54,934 nt of DNA from Alphaproteobacteria bacterium (GTDB lineage Bacteria; Pseudomonadota; Alphaproteobacteria; UBA6615): NCBI GenBank assembly GCA_028279245.1, contig JANQOE010000080.1, forward strand, positions 1-54,934. The letters are read 5' to 3'. Positions 8,082 to 17,406 of the stretch are shown one piece after another. The translations under genes and the position numbers were made by a program. A model generated the notes under the pieces. It was not told the DNA's origin and ran no database searches. It saw only the letters and a program-made list of their open reading frames with translations. Numbering within the stretch: the first letter of the stretch is position 1; the number at the start of each line of letters is the position of its first letter.

Positions 8082-10169
8082 ATGGCCGAACTACTTCTGG
8101 AGTTCCTCTCAGAGGAAATACCGGCGCGTTTTCAGCAGCGGGCCGCGACCGAACTCAAAGACCGGATGACGCGATTGCTTGCGGCTGCTGAGCTTGGCGC
8201 CGATTGTATCGAGACGTTCGTCACCAGCCGGCGGCTGACCTTGCGTGCCACCGGGCTGCCGGTTCGGCAATCGGATGTGCGCGACGAACGACGCGGGCCG
8301 CGGGTCGGCGCGCCGGAACAGGCGGTGGCCGGTTTCCTGCGTTCGGCTGGGGTTGCGCTGGACGACTGCGAAGTACGTGAGGTGAAAGGAGCCCAATACT
8401 ATTTCGCGGTGGTCGAGAAAAAGGGGCGCGCGACACGCGAGATCCTGCCGGAACTTATTTCGCAAGTTGCCGACCAGATACCGTGGACCGTCTCGATGCG
8501 GTGGGCGGCCGGTACGCGCCGGTGGGTGCGTCCGTTGCACGGGATTGTCGCGCTGTTCGACGGGGCCGTCCTCGATGGCGGGTTGGATATCGGGCGGGGC
8601 GAGACGTTGCCGTTTGGCGACCGGACCTTGGGCCATCGGTTCCTTAGCGACGGCTGGCTGACTGTCACAGATTATGCTGACTACGAGGCGAAGTTGCGGC
8701 GCGCCTATGTCTTGCTGGACCAAGACGAACGGCGACGGAATATCCGCGAAGATCTGGATGATGTCGCGCGGCAGGCCGGGCTGCGGGTGCTGGAGGATGA
8801 CGCGCTGCTGGCCGAGGTGACCGGGTTGGTGGAGTGGCCGGTCGTCTTGAAAGGACAGATCGAAGACGGGTTCATGGATCTGCCCCGCGAAGTGCTGTCG
8901 ACGTCGATGCGGACCCATCAAAAGTACTTCTCAATGCTCGATCCGGAGGGCCGGCTGGCGCCGTACTTCCTGTTTGTCGCCAACATGCTGGCCGACGATG
9001 GCGGCGGTGAGATCGTGACCGGCAACGAACGGGTGTTGCGGGCCCGGCTGAGCGATGCCCAATACTTCTGGGAACAGGACCGGAAGTTGCGGCTTGAAGA
9101 CGGCGTAGACGCGCTCGAGAAGGTTGTCTTTCACGCGCGCCTCGGTAGCGTGGGTGACAAGATTCGCCGCATGCAACGCCTTGCCGGCGAACTGTCCGGG
9201 CATATACCGAACTGCGACGCCGGGCTGGCGGCGCGGGCGGCGCTGTTGGCGAAGGCAGACTTGGCGTCGGAGATGGTCGGCGAGTTTCCGGAACTGCAGG
9301 GCGTGATGGGCCGCTACTACGCCGCCGATCAGGGCGAGGATTCGCGGGTCGCGACAGCGGTTGCGGAACACTACTCGCCGGCCGGACCCGGCGATAGCTG
9401 CCCGACTGCGCCCGAGAGCGTCGCGGTCGCTCTGGCGGACAAGATCGATACCCTTACTGGGTTCTGGGCAATCGGCGAAACGCCGACAGGGTCGAAGGAT
9501 CCCTATGCGCTGCGGCGGGCCGCGTTGGGGGTGATCCGGCTGGTATTGGACAATGGCCTGCGCCTGCATCTGCGGGACGTGGCGAGGAAAGCTCTGGGTG
9601 CCTACCCACCGGGTGTCGCAGGTGCGGCGGAAGACGAGATCACCGCTGGGCTCATGCGCTTCATCGCCGACCGGCTAAAGGTGCATCTGCGCGAGGAAGG
9701 CGTGTCCCACGAGTTTGTCGCCGCGGCGTTCGCCCTGGAAGAAGACGATGATCTGGTGCGGTTGGTCATGCGGGTCCGGGCGCTGATGGACTTCGCCGAT
9801 AGTGAGGACGGGGGGAATCTGCTGATCGCCTACCGGCGGGCGGTCAATATCGTTCGGGCGGAGTCGAAAAAGGACGGGAAGACCTATGATGGGGCTGCCT
9901 ACGACTCCGAAAACCTCGGCAACGACGAGGACAGGCTCTATCGGGTCTTGGTGGAGGTCGAGGGTGGTCTGGACGAATTGGTCGCACGGGACCGTTTCGC
10001 CGATGCGATGGGGCTGTTGGCGCGGTTGAGGGAACCTGTTGATCGGTTTTTCACCAATGTCACGGTTAATGTGGACGATGCGACGACCCGGGAGAACCGG
10101 TTGCGCCTGCTGACCCGTATCGGGTCGCTGATGCACCGGGTGGCCGATTTCTCGGAGGTCTCAGCCTAG
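8082..10169 (+). CDS. glyS: Glycyl-tRNA synthetase beta subunit
   Basis: A 695-residue beta subunit that binds tRNA-Gly and is needed for charging. The start MAELLLEFLSEEIPARFQ is the classic GlyS N-terminus, which fixes ATG at 8082 although the frame is open from 7932. The central region includes 'MRTHQKYFSMLDPEGRLAPYF', another family signature, and the C-terminal anticodon-binding domain (DALR-like) ends near the stop. It follows glyQ after 2 bases, the standard arrangement. Confidence 0.98.
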   Translation: MAELLLEFLSEEIPARFQQRAATELKDRMTRLLAAAELGADCIETFVTSRRLTLRATGLPVRQSDVRDERRGPRVGAPEQAVAGFLRSAGVALDDCEVREVKGAQYYFAVVEKKGRATREILPELISQVADQIPWTVSMRWAAGTRRWVRPLHGIVALFDGAVLDGGLDIGRGETLPFGDRTLGHRFLSDGWLTVTDYADYEAKLRRAYVLLDQDERRRNIREDLDDVARQAGLRVLEDDALLAEVTGLVEWPVVLKGQIEDGFMDLPREVLSTSMRTHQKYFSMLDPEGRLAPYFLFVANMLADDGGGEIVTGNERVLRARLSDAQYFWEQDRKLRLEDGVDALEKVVFHARLGSVGDKIRRMQRLAGELSGHIPNCDAGLAARAALLAKADLASEMVGEFPELQGVMGRYYAADQGEDSRVATAVAEHYSPAGPGDSCPTAPESVAVALADKIDTLTGFWAIGETPTGSKDPYALRRAALGVIRLVLDNGLRLHLRDVARKALGAYPPGVAGAAEDEITAGLMRFIADRLKVHLREEGVSHEFVAAAFALEEDDDLVRLVMRVRALMDFADSEDGGNLLIAYRRAVNIVRAESKKDGKTYDGAAYDSENLGNDEDRLYRVLVEVEGGLDELVARDRFADAMGLLARLREPVDRFFTNVTVNVDDATTRENRLRLLTRIGSLMHRVADFSEVSA

Positions 10170-10178
10170 GAGATTGAC

Positions 10179-12836
10179 ATGCCTAAGTGGGTCTATGGCT
10201 TCGGCGCGGGGGGCGCGGAAGGAAGTGCAGACAAACGCAACCTGCTTGGCGGCAAGGGGGCGAACTTGGCTGAGATGAGCAATCTCGGCCTGCCGGTCCC
10301 CCCGGGTTTCACCATCACCACCGAGGTCTGCACCCACTATTACGGTAATGGCGAGGCCTATCCGGGTGGCCTGCAAGATGAGGTGAACGTCGCCCTGCGC
10401 AGTTTGGAAAGCGAACTCGGCGCTACATTCGGCGATGCCGGCAATCCGCTGCTGGTCTCGGTGCGGTCCGGCGCGCGCGTTTCCATGCCGGGCATGATGG
10501 ACACCGTCCTGAACCTTGGTCTTAACGACGAAACGGTGCGTGGCCTCAGTGCGCAGTCGAACGACGAACGTTTCGCCTACGACAGCTACCGGCGCTTTAT
10601 CCAAATGTATGGCGACGTCGTGATGGGCATCGATCACTACAGTTTTGAAGATGCACTGGCGCGTCAGAAGGAGGATGCCGGGGTCGAGCTGGATACCGAG
10701 CTAAGCGCCGAGGATTGGAAGGCGGTCGTCGCCGCCTACAAGGACATTGTGCAGGCGGAGTTGGGCAAGCCCTTCCCGCAGGATCCGCAAGAACAGCTTT
10801 GGGGCGCGGTCGGCGCCGTCTTTAGCTCATGGATGAACCAGCGGGCGATCACCTATCGGCGATTGCATGGCATTTCCGGGGATTGGGGCACCGCGGTGAA
10901 CGTGCAGGCCATGGTGTTCGGCAACATGGGAGATGATTGCGCGACCGGTGTTGGCTTCACCCGCGATCCCTCGACCGGTGAGAACATCTTCTACGGTGAG
11001 TATTTGGCGAACGCGCAGGGCGAAGATGTGGTCGCCGGTATTCGGACGCCTCAGCCCTTGTCCCGCAACGGACAGCAGGACGCATCGGGACTTCCTTCGA
11101 TGGAGGAGCTGCTGCCCGACATGTATGCGCAACTTGCCGACATCCGCGATGTCCTCGAGGCGCACTACAAAGATATGCAGGACATCGAGTTCACCGTGCA
11201 GAAGGGTAAGCTCTTCATGCTGCAGACGCGGTCCGGCAAGCGGACCGCGCCGGCGTCGGTGCGGATTGCCGTCGAGATGGCGGATCAGGGATTGATCACC
11301 GAGGATGAAGCGGTGCTGCGCGTCGATGCGGCGCAGTTGGACCAACTGCTGCATCCGACCTTGGATCCTGATGCGGAGAAAGTGCTGTTTGCCCGAGGAC
11401 TGCCGGCATCGCCCGGGGCGGCGCATGGCCGGGTCGTTTTGACCGCTGACAAGGCTGAGCAGTGGGCGGACGAGGGGCAGCGCGTCATCTTGGTGCGGAC
11501 CGAGACGAGCCCCGAAGACATTCATGGCATGCATGCGGCAGCCGGTATTCTGACCAGCCGGGGCGGCATGACGAGCCATGCCGCGGTTGTCGCGCGGGGC
11601 ATGGGCCGGCCCTGCGTTGTCGGCGCAGCGGATCTGTCGATCGATATGGAACGCTCGGTGGTGCTGGCGGGCGGGCAGGAGTTGCGCGAGGGCGATCTCG
11701 TGACCGTCGACGGCGGGTCGGGCGAAGTCATCATCGGCGAGGTGCCGACGCGGGAGCCAGAGCTTTCGGAGCATTTCGATCGGCTGATGGGATGGGCCGA
11801 CCGGATCCGGCGCATGGGTGTCCGGGCCAACGCCGAGACGCCCGCAGACGTAAAGACGGCTTTGTCCTTCGGCGCCGAAGGGATCGGTTTGTGCCGGACA
11901 GAGCATATGTTCTTCGAGCCCGGCCGCATCGTCGATGTGCGGCGCATGATTCTGGCAGAGGACGCCGATGGCCGCCGCGCGGCGTTGAATGAGCTGCTGC
12001 CGCATCAGCGCAGCGACTTTCTAGCGATCTTCAGATTGATGGGTGGCCGGCCGGTGACGATCCGCCTATTGGATCCGCCGCTACACGAGTTTCTGCCGCA
12101 CGGCGCCGAGGAGATCGCCGATGTTGCCAAGGCTGCCGGACTGACACCGGAAGCCGTAAGGCAACGAGCCCTGCGCCTGAGCGAGTCGAATCCGATGCTG
12201 GGCCATCGCGGATGCCGGTTGGGGATCACCGCGCCGGAGATCTACGAGATGCAGGCGCGGGCGATTTTTGAAGCAGCACTTGAGGCAAGCGAGGGCGGCG
12301 GTGCGCCCGTGACGCCGGAGGTCATGGTGCCGCTGGTTATGACTCGCGTTGAGCTCGATCTCATCAAGGCGCGGATCGACAAGGTCGCGGAAGACGTCGC
12401 CGCGGAGAAGGGGCGGTCGGTCGACTATCTGGTTGGCACGATGATCGAGCTACCGCGTGCCGCGCTGTGCGCCGACGAGATTGCGGAATCCGCTGCCTTC
12501 TTCAGCTTTGGCACGAACGACCTGACGCAAACGACGTTCGGCATCAGCCGTGACGATGCCGGCGGGTTCATTGGGGAATATGAACGGGCCGGGATTCTAG
12601 CCGTCGATCCGTTTGTGTCGTTGGACACCAGTGGTGTCGGAGCGCTGATCAACATTGCGGTGGGGAAGGGCCGGGCTGCGCGACCGGACATCAAACTCGG
12701 CATCTGCGGTGAGCATGGCGGCGAGCCGAATTCGGTCGCGTTCTTCGAGAATGCCGGTTTGGGCTACGTTTCGTGTTCGCCCTATCGGGTGCCGATTGCG
12801 CGGCTGGCGGCGGCGCAGGCTGTGCTCAGGCGCTAA
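10179..12836 (+). CDS. ppdK: Pyruvate, phosphate dikinase
   Basis: An 885-residue enzyme interconverting pyruvate + ATP + Pi with PEP + AMP + PPi. The N-terminal ATP-grasp domain begins with LLGGKGANLAEM. The phosphohistidine swivel domain has GGMTSHAAVVARGMGRPCV with the phosphorylated His at residue 467. The C-terminal PEP/pyruvate TIM barrel has 'SFGTNDLTQTTFG' and the catalytic Cys at 843 in CGEHGG. The length is normal for the family. AGGAG 6 bases upstream is the ribosome binding site. It follows glyS after 9 bases, an arrangement seen in several alphaproteobacteria. It overlaps the convergent ygfZ by 11 bases. Confidence 0.97.
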   Translation: MPKWVYGFGAGGAEGSADKRNLLGGKGANLAEMSNLGLPVPPGFTITTEVCTHYYGNGEAYPGGLQDEVNVALRSLESELGATFGDAGNPLLVSVRSGARVSMPGMMDTVLNLGLNDETVRGLSAQSNDERFAYDSYRRFIQMYGDVVMGIDHYSFEDALARQKEDAGVELDTELSAEDWKAVVAAYKDIVQAELGKPFPQDPQEQLWGAVGAVFSSWMNQRAITYRRLHGISGDWGTAVNVQAMVFGNMGDDCATGVGFTRDPSTGENIFYGEYLANAQGEDVVAGIRTPQPLSRNGQQDASGLPSMEELLPDMYAQLADIRDVLEAHYKDMQDIEFTVQKGKLFMLQTRSGKRTAPASVRIAVEMADQGLITEDEAVLRVDAAQLDQLLHPTLDPDAEKVLFARGLPASPGAAHGRVVLTADKAEQWADEGQRVILVRTETSPEDIHGMHAAAGILTSRGGMTSHAAVVARGMGRPCVVGAADLSIDMERSVVLAGGQELREGDLVTVDGGSGEVIIGEVPTREPELSEHFDRLMGWADRIRRMGVRANAETPADVKTALSFGAEGIGLCRTEHMFFEPGRIVDVRRMILAEDADGRRAALNELLPHQRSDFLAIFRLMGGRPVTIRLLDPPLHEFLPHGAEEIADVAKAAGLTPEAVRQRALRLSESNPMLGHRGCRLGITAPEIYEMQARAIFEAALEASEGGGAPVTPEVMVPLVMTRVELDLIKARIDKVAEDVAAEKGRSVDYLVGTMIELPRAALCADEIAESAAFFSFGTNDLTQTTFGISRDDAGGFIGEYERAGILAVDPFVSLDTSGVGALINIAVGKGRAARPDIKLGICGEHGGEPNSVAFFENAGLGYVSCSPYRVPIARLAAAQAVLRR

Positions 12837-13725
12837 CACCGTCGTCGGCGAGGGGATCTGGTGGAACGTCGATGGGCACGGGCCCGGCCATGAGTGGTTG
12901 GTTGGCCATGTCCTCCAACGCATCGAGCCGTAGCAGCGCCAAGCCATAATCACCGGCGACGGAACGGAGCTCACCAACTGCGCGTGCGCCTAATGTGATT
13001 GGCGTTCCGGGTTCGGCGGAGCCCATAAGCCGGACAGGATGCAACCGGCGCTTCAGCAGACCACGGTGCTTCGTGCGTGCGGTCAACTCCTGACCCACGT
13101 AACAGCCTTTCTGCCAGTCGATGCCATTCAGGCGGTCGATGTTTGCTTCGAGGAGTGTGGATTTCTCGACTTGCATGTCGCGGCTGCCGTCGGGCACGCC
13201 CAACCGCGCGCGGTGCGTGTCGTAGGTATCCCGGGTGGTTTCGGTTAGACCGCTGGCGACCAGAGCGTGGACGCCTTGGCCGGCGGGGAAAACGGCACGG
13301 CAACCGAGTTCAACCCGGCGTGGATCGACATAGACGTGACCACTCTCCCAAGCCTTGGTGGCGCCTGGCTTGTCCGGTAGTCCGAAGACGGCCGGGACGG
13401 TTTGACCGAAAATGGCAAATACGTCCAATTCGTCGGTGTGGTCGGCGATCTCAGCGGCCGACCGTAGCCGATAGCGCCGCAAGCGTTTGTAAAGATCGTC
13501 GCGGCGGGCGGCTTCGCATTCGAGCGTGATTGCGTCGTCCAACCGGAGCAGCAGGAAGTCGTGCAGGTACTTGCCCTGGGGTGTCAGCAGCGCGCCGTAG
13601 GATGATCGCTCCGCAGTCACGGTTTCAACATCCTGGGAGATCAGCCCTTGAAGCAGCGTGACGGCCTCCGGGCCGGCCAAGGTGATCAGCCCGCGATCGG
13701 GCAGGTGCACAAAGCTCGCGTTCAT
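12826..13725 (-). CDS. ygfZ: Folate-binding Fe-S cluster assembly protein YgfZ
   Basis: A 299-residue GcvT-like protein. The signature KGCYVGQE is at residues 206-213, with the conserved cysteine at 208, followed by LTARTKHRG. Family members bind tetrahydrofolate and help repair or assemble Fe-S clusters, for example in MiaB. The N-terminal GcvT-like domain starts 'FVHLPDRGLITLAGPEA'. The gene is convergent with ppdK and overlaps its end by 11 bases; it diverges from the glycosyltransferase operon at 13858. Confidence 0.93.
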   Translation of the reverse strand: MNASFVHLPDRGLITLAGPEAVTLLQGLISQDVETVTAERSSYGALLTPQGKYLHDFLLLRLDDAITLECEAARRDDLYKRLRRYRLRSAAEIADHTDELDVFAIFGQTVPAVFGLPDKPGATKAWESGHVYVDPRRVELGCRAVFPAGQGVHALVASGLTETTRDTYDTHRARLGVPDGSRDMQVEKSTLLEANIDRLNGIDWQKGCYVGQELTARTKHRGLLKRRLHPVRLMGSAEPGTPITLGARAVGELRSVAGDYGLALLRLDALEDMANQPLMAGPVPIDVPPDPLADDGVSA

Positions 13726-13857
13726 GGGGGATCACCTAGTCCGGGACGATATGAAATCCATGGTTGGCCGCTCCAGATGACGCCCGCTGCGCCGATCTAT
13801 ATAGCTTGTCCGCATGTCTGGACGTACGCCTGACAGATCTGGGCCGGAGGTAAGGGC
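13726..13857. promoter_or_regulatory. Divergent promoter region ygfZ / glycosyltransferase
   Basis: 132 bp between two divergent starts. A CTATATAGC block at 13797-13805 could serve as -10 for one strand. GGAGG at 13846-13850, 7 bases before TTG 13858, supports that unusual start. Confidence 0.4.
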
Positions 13858-14613
13858 TTGAGCTCGCCGACGCTCTCGGCCCTGGTCATTGCGCGGAATG
13901 AAGAACAACAGCTAGCCGCATGCCTGGAGACGTTGCGGTTTGCCGATGAGCTGGTGGTCGTGCTGGACCGCAGCACCGACAACTCCCGGGCAATTGCGGA
14001 GCAGCATGGGGCCCGCGTTCTGGAGGGCGCCTGGGAGCTTGAGGGGCCGCGCCGGATGGCTGGGATCGAAGCTTGCAGGTGTGACTGGATCCTGGAAGTC
14101 GATGCGGATGAGCGCGTTACGCCGGAGTTGGCGGCCGAGATCCGCGCGCGATTGGTGGCGGCGCCGTTCGGCCACTTTCTCATTCCTTTTCACAACTATA
14201 TCGGCGACCGCCTGGTGGTTCACGGGTGGGGCGGATCTTGGGGCGTCAGCGCGACTGTCCGGCTGTTTGCGCGGGGGGCAAAAACCTGGGGGGACCAGCG
14301 GGTCCATCCACGGGTCGAGTTGCGCGGGACGCGGCAACAGTTGCAAGCGCCGATGATCCACTATGTCGACCGGAACGTCTCCGACATGTTGGCGCGGCTT
14401 GACCGTTACACCAGCGCCCGCGCCGCCGACCTGCGGGATTCAAGACAGATCGGTTCGTTTACTGGAAACGTGCGCCGGATCTTCTCAAGGTTCTGGAAGT
14501 GCTATGTCAGCCGCAAGGGATATCGCGAGGGACCGTATGGCTTCCTTATCGCGCTCATGGCGGGGCTCTATCCGATCCTGAGTTATCTAAAAGCACGGCT
14601 TGAGCCTGAATGA
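13858..14613 (+). CDS. Family 2 glycosyltransferase (WaaE/KdtX-like)
   Basis: A 251-residue GT-A fold enzyme. It opens 'LSALVIARNEEQQLAACLETLRFADELVVV' in the manner of lipopolysaccharide core beta-1,4-glucosyltransferases (WaaE/KdtX). The metal- and nucleotide-binding acidic motif VDADE is at residues 81-85. The C-terminal stretch 'GYREGPYGFLIALMAGLYPIL' is hydrophobic and may contact the inner membrane. The start is a rare TTG, chosen because GGAGG is 7 bases upstream and the first strand follows at once. The stop overlaps the next gene by 4 bases. The likely role is LPS or another surface glycan. Confidence 0.88.
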   Translation: MSSPTLSALVIARNEEQQLAACLETLRFADELVVVLDRSTDNSRAIAEQHGARVLEGAWELEGPRRMAGIEACRCDWILEVDADERVTPELAAEIRARLVAAPFGHFLIPFHNYIGDRLVVHGWGGSWGVSATVRLFARGAKTWGDQRVHPRVELRGTRQQLQAPMIHYVDRNVSDMLARLDRYTSARAADLRDSRQIGSFTGNVRRIFSRFWKCYVSRKGYREGPYGFLIALMAGLYPILSYLKARLEPE

Positions 14614-15647
14614 GACTGATGCAGGTGATGGCCGGTGCTCGCCATGGCGGCGCCGAGGCTTTTTTTGTGCGACTGGCGATTGCGCTAGAGGGCGTAGATG
14701 GCATCACGCAGGAGGTGGTGATTCGGCGTGACGCTTTACGCGCTGCTGTCTTGAAAAAGCATGGTTTGGTGGTGCGGCAGCAGCCGTTCGGTGGACCCTT
14801 CGATCTATGGACGCCCTTCGCATTGCGGCGCGCGGTTGTATCGTTCGGGCCAGACATCGTCCTGACCTGGATGAACCGGGCAAGCCGTGTTGTGCCGCAG
14901 GGGCGCCATGTCGTCGTTGGCCGCCTCGGTGGGTACTATGACCTGAAGTATTACCGGCGCTGCGACTATCTCGTTTGCAACACCCCTGATCTGGTGCGCC
15001 ATGTTCGTGAGGGCGGTTGGCCGGAAGCGCGATCGGCGTACCTGCCCAACTTCGTTTCACTGCCGCCAACCGGTACGCGTTCGCGGCCGGATCTCGGCGT
15101 GCCGAACGATGCGCTGTTGTTGTTGGGATTGGGGCGGCTGCACAGCAACAAGGCGTTCGATATTCTGCTGAAGGCGGTGGCTCGCGTGCCCAATGCTTGG
15201 CTTGTCTTGGCGGGCGCCGGGCCGGAGGCGGACGGCCTCAAGCAACTAGCCGCAGGATTGGGGGTGGCAGACCGGGTCCGGTTCCTGGGCTGGGTCGAGG
15301 ATGTCGGGCCCTTGCTCAGGTCTTGCGATTTGTTCGTCTGCTCCTCCCGGCGGGAACCGCTCGGGAACATGGTGCTGGAGGCTTGGGCTGCCGAACGACC
15401 GGTGATCGCCACCGCGTCGGAAGGGCCCCGTCAGCTGATTACCGATCAAGGGAATGGTGTGTTGGTGCCGGTCGATGATGTTGAGGCGATGACCGCCGCG
15501 ATTGTCGGGTTGCAGGATGATCCGGCGCGGCGCGAGGTGCTTGCCCGACAGGGCCACGCGTCCTACGAAAGGGACTTCTCCGAGGCGGTGGTCGTGCGCC
15601 GCTATGTCGATTTCTTCAAAAAGGTCGGTCCGGCATGTGCGGCATAG
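14610..15647 (+). CDS. Family 4 glycosyltransferase
   Basis: A 345-residue GT-B enzyme. The N-terminal domain opens MRLMQVMAGARHGGAEAF, a typical acceptor-side glycine-rich start. The linker and second domain begin at GRLHSNKAFD near residue 175, and the donor-binding region 'SSRREPLGNMVLEAWA' carries the conserved glutamate pair. The donor and acceptor sugars are unknown. It is translationally coupled (ATGA) to the GT2 upstream and overlaps asnB by 13 bases, so all three are probably one operon for a surface polysaccharide. Confidence 0.9.
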   Translation: MRLMQVMAGARHGGAEAFFVRLAIALEGVDGITQEVVIRRDALRAAVLKKHGLVVRQQPFGGPFDLWTPFALRRAVVSFGPDIVLTWMNRASRVVPQGRHVVVGRLGGYYDLKYYRRCDYLVCNTPDLVRHVREGGWPEARSAYLPNFVSLPPTGTRSRPDLGVPNDALLLLGLGRLHSNKAFDILLKAVARVPNAWLVLAGAGPEADGLKQLAAGLGVADRVRFLGWVEDVGPLLRSCDLFVCSSRREPLGNMVLEAWAAERPVIATASEGPRQLITDQGNGVLVPVDDVEAMTAAIVGLQDDPARREVLARQGHASYERDFSEAVVVRRYVDFFKKVGPACAA

Positions 15648-17404
15648 CGGGCATCATGATGAAGGACGGTGCGCCGGCCGACGGGGAAGTGCTGCGCGGC
15701 CTTTCAGAGTCCCTGGCGCATCGGGGGCCAGATGGTGAGGGCAGTTTCGTTGCCGCCGACACGGGCTTGGTGCATCGCCGGTTGGCCATCATCGACCTGA
15801 AAACTGGCGCACAGCCGTTGCATGCAGCCTGGGGGACGGTGCTGGTCGCCAACGCCGAGATCTACAATTATATGGAGCTACGCGCGGCGCTGGAGGGTCC
15901 GTTTGAGACGACGTCGGACTGCGAACCGGTCCTATTCCTGTTTCGCCGACACGGCCTGGACTTTGTGCGCGAACTCCGGGGCATGTACGCGTTGGCGCTC
16001 TACGACCCGGCCAACGAGCAGTTGGTGCTCAGCCGGGATCCGTTCGGCATAAAGCCGCTCTACTACGTGGAGACAGGGACCGCCTTCGCCTTTGCTTCGG
16101 AACCGCAGGCACTGTTGGGTGCGGGACTCACCGATCGTGCGGTCGATGCGCGGGGGGAAGCGGCGCTCCTGCAGCTGCAGTATTCGACCGGTGATCGGAC
16201 GGTCTTTCGAGGTGTCCGCCGGGTTCTCCCCGGGGAGACGATTGTCGTCCGCGCGGGCCGCGTCATAGAGCGCCGCCGGTTGCCGGGGCTGCCCCCAGCG
16301 GATGCATGTTCATCCGTCGCGTCCGACGCCGACGCGGTGGCGGAGATTGATCGGGTACTGGACGACACTGTGAATGTGCATCGCCGATCCGACGTTCCGT
16401 ATGGGATCTTCTTGTCGGGCGGCATTGATAGTTCGGCCTTGCTGACGACAATGGCGCGGCAGAGTGATGGGTCGCCGCTGGCGCTCACCATGGGTTTCGC
16501 GGCTGACGGTGTGCCGGACGAGCGGGCGCTGGCGGGAGATGTTGCACGGAAGTGCGGGGCCGAGGTCATTCCCAGCGAGTTTTCCGAGGAAGACTTTTGG
16601 TCACTGTTGCCGCGCGTCACTGCGGCGCTCGATGATCCGTGCGCCGACTACGCGACGTTGCCAACCTTCAAGCTAGCCAAACGGGCGCGGGAGGCTGGGA
16701 TCAAAGTCGTCTTGTCGGGCGAAGGCGGCGACGAGATGTTCGCCGGCTATGGACGCTACAGAAGTGCGCTTCGGCCTTTTTGGCGCGGTGGCCGCCGTAT
16801 GCGGATGCGCGGTATTCTAGATGAACTTAAAGCCGTGGGCGACGGCTTCGAGGGATGGCGCGACGATCTTGCCGCCGCCGAAGAACATGAGGCGACGACC
16901 GGTCGAACCCCGCTGCAGGCGGTGCAATCCGTCGATTTCACCGATTGGCTGCCAAACGATCTCTTGCTCAAGCTGGATCGGTGTCTGATGGCCTGGGGGG
17001 TCGAGGGGCGGACGCCATTCCTGGATCTTGAAGTGGGCCGGTTCGCGCTGCCGCTGGCTGACCGGTTCAAAGTGCGGCGCGGCGTCGGGAAGTGGATACT
17101 GCGTGAGTGGCTACGCCAGCAGATTGGCGACTATCCGGCTTTCGCCAAGAAGCGAGGTTTCACGGTGCCGGTGTCGGAGTGGATTTGGAACCGAGGTGCG
17201 AGGTTGGGCGAACTGGTTGCGGCACAGCCCGGGGTTCGCTGTCACTTCGACCCGTCGACCGTGCGTTCGACATTTGTGACGCGCACCAAGAAGGCGGGAC
17301 AGGCGGCTTGGGTTTTGTTGTTCTATTCGCTCTGGCACAATCATCATGTGCTTGGCCGGCACAATGACGGTGATGTCTTCGATGTGCTGGGAGCGCGGGG
17401 GTAA
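15635..17404 (+). CDS. asnB: Asparagine synthase (glutamine-hydrolysing)
   Basis: A 589-residue two-domain amidotransferase. Cys2 (MCGIAGI) is the glutaminase nucleophile of the N-terminal class II domain. The C-terminal synthetase has the ATP pyrophosphatase loop SGGIDSS at residues 261-267 and the typical 'LSGEGGDEMFAGYGRY'. It makes asparagine from aspartate, glutamine and ATP. Homologues beside glycosyltransferases are often used to amidate sugars in surface glycans, so a glycan role is possible here. The start overlaps the GT4 gene by 13 bases. Confidence 0.92.
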   Translation: MCGIAGIMMKDGAPADGEVLRGLSESLAHRGPDGEGSFVAADTGLVHRRLAIIDLKTGAQPLHAAWGTVLVANAEIYNYMELRAALEGPFETTSDCEPVLFLFRRHGLDFVRELRGMYALALYDPANEQLVLSRDPFGIKPLYYVETGTAFAFASEPQALLGAGLTDRAVDARGEAALLQLQYSTGDRTVFRGVRRVLPGETIVVRAGRVIERRRLPGLPPADACSSVASDADAVAEIDRVLDDTVNVHRRSDVPYGIFLSGGIDSSALLTTMARQSDGSPLALTMGFAADGVPDERALAGDVARKCGAEVIPSEFSEEDFWSLLPRVTAALDDPCADYATLPTFKLAKRAREAGIKVVLSGEGGDEMFAGYGRYRSALRPFWRGGRRMRMRGILDELKAVGDGFEGWRDDLAAAEEHEATTGRTPLQAVQSVDFTDWLPNDLLLKLDRCLMAWGVEGRTPFLDLEVGRFALPLADRFKVRRGVGKWILREWLRQQIGDYPAFAKKRGFTVPVSEWIWNRGARLGELVAAQPGVRCHFDPSTVRSTFVTRTKKAGQAAWVLLFYSLWHNHHVLGRHNDGDVFDVLGARG

Positions 17405-17406
17405 CC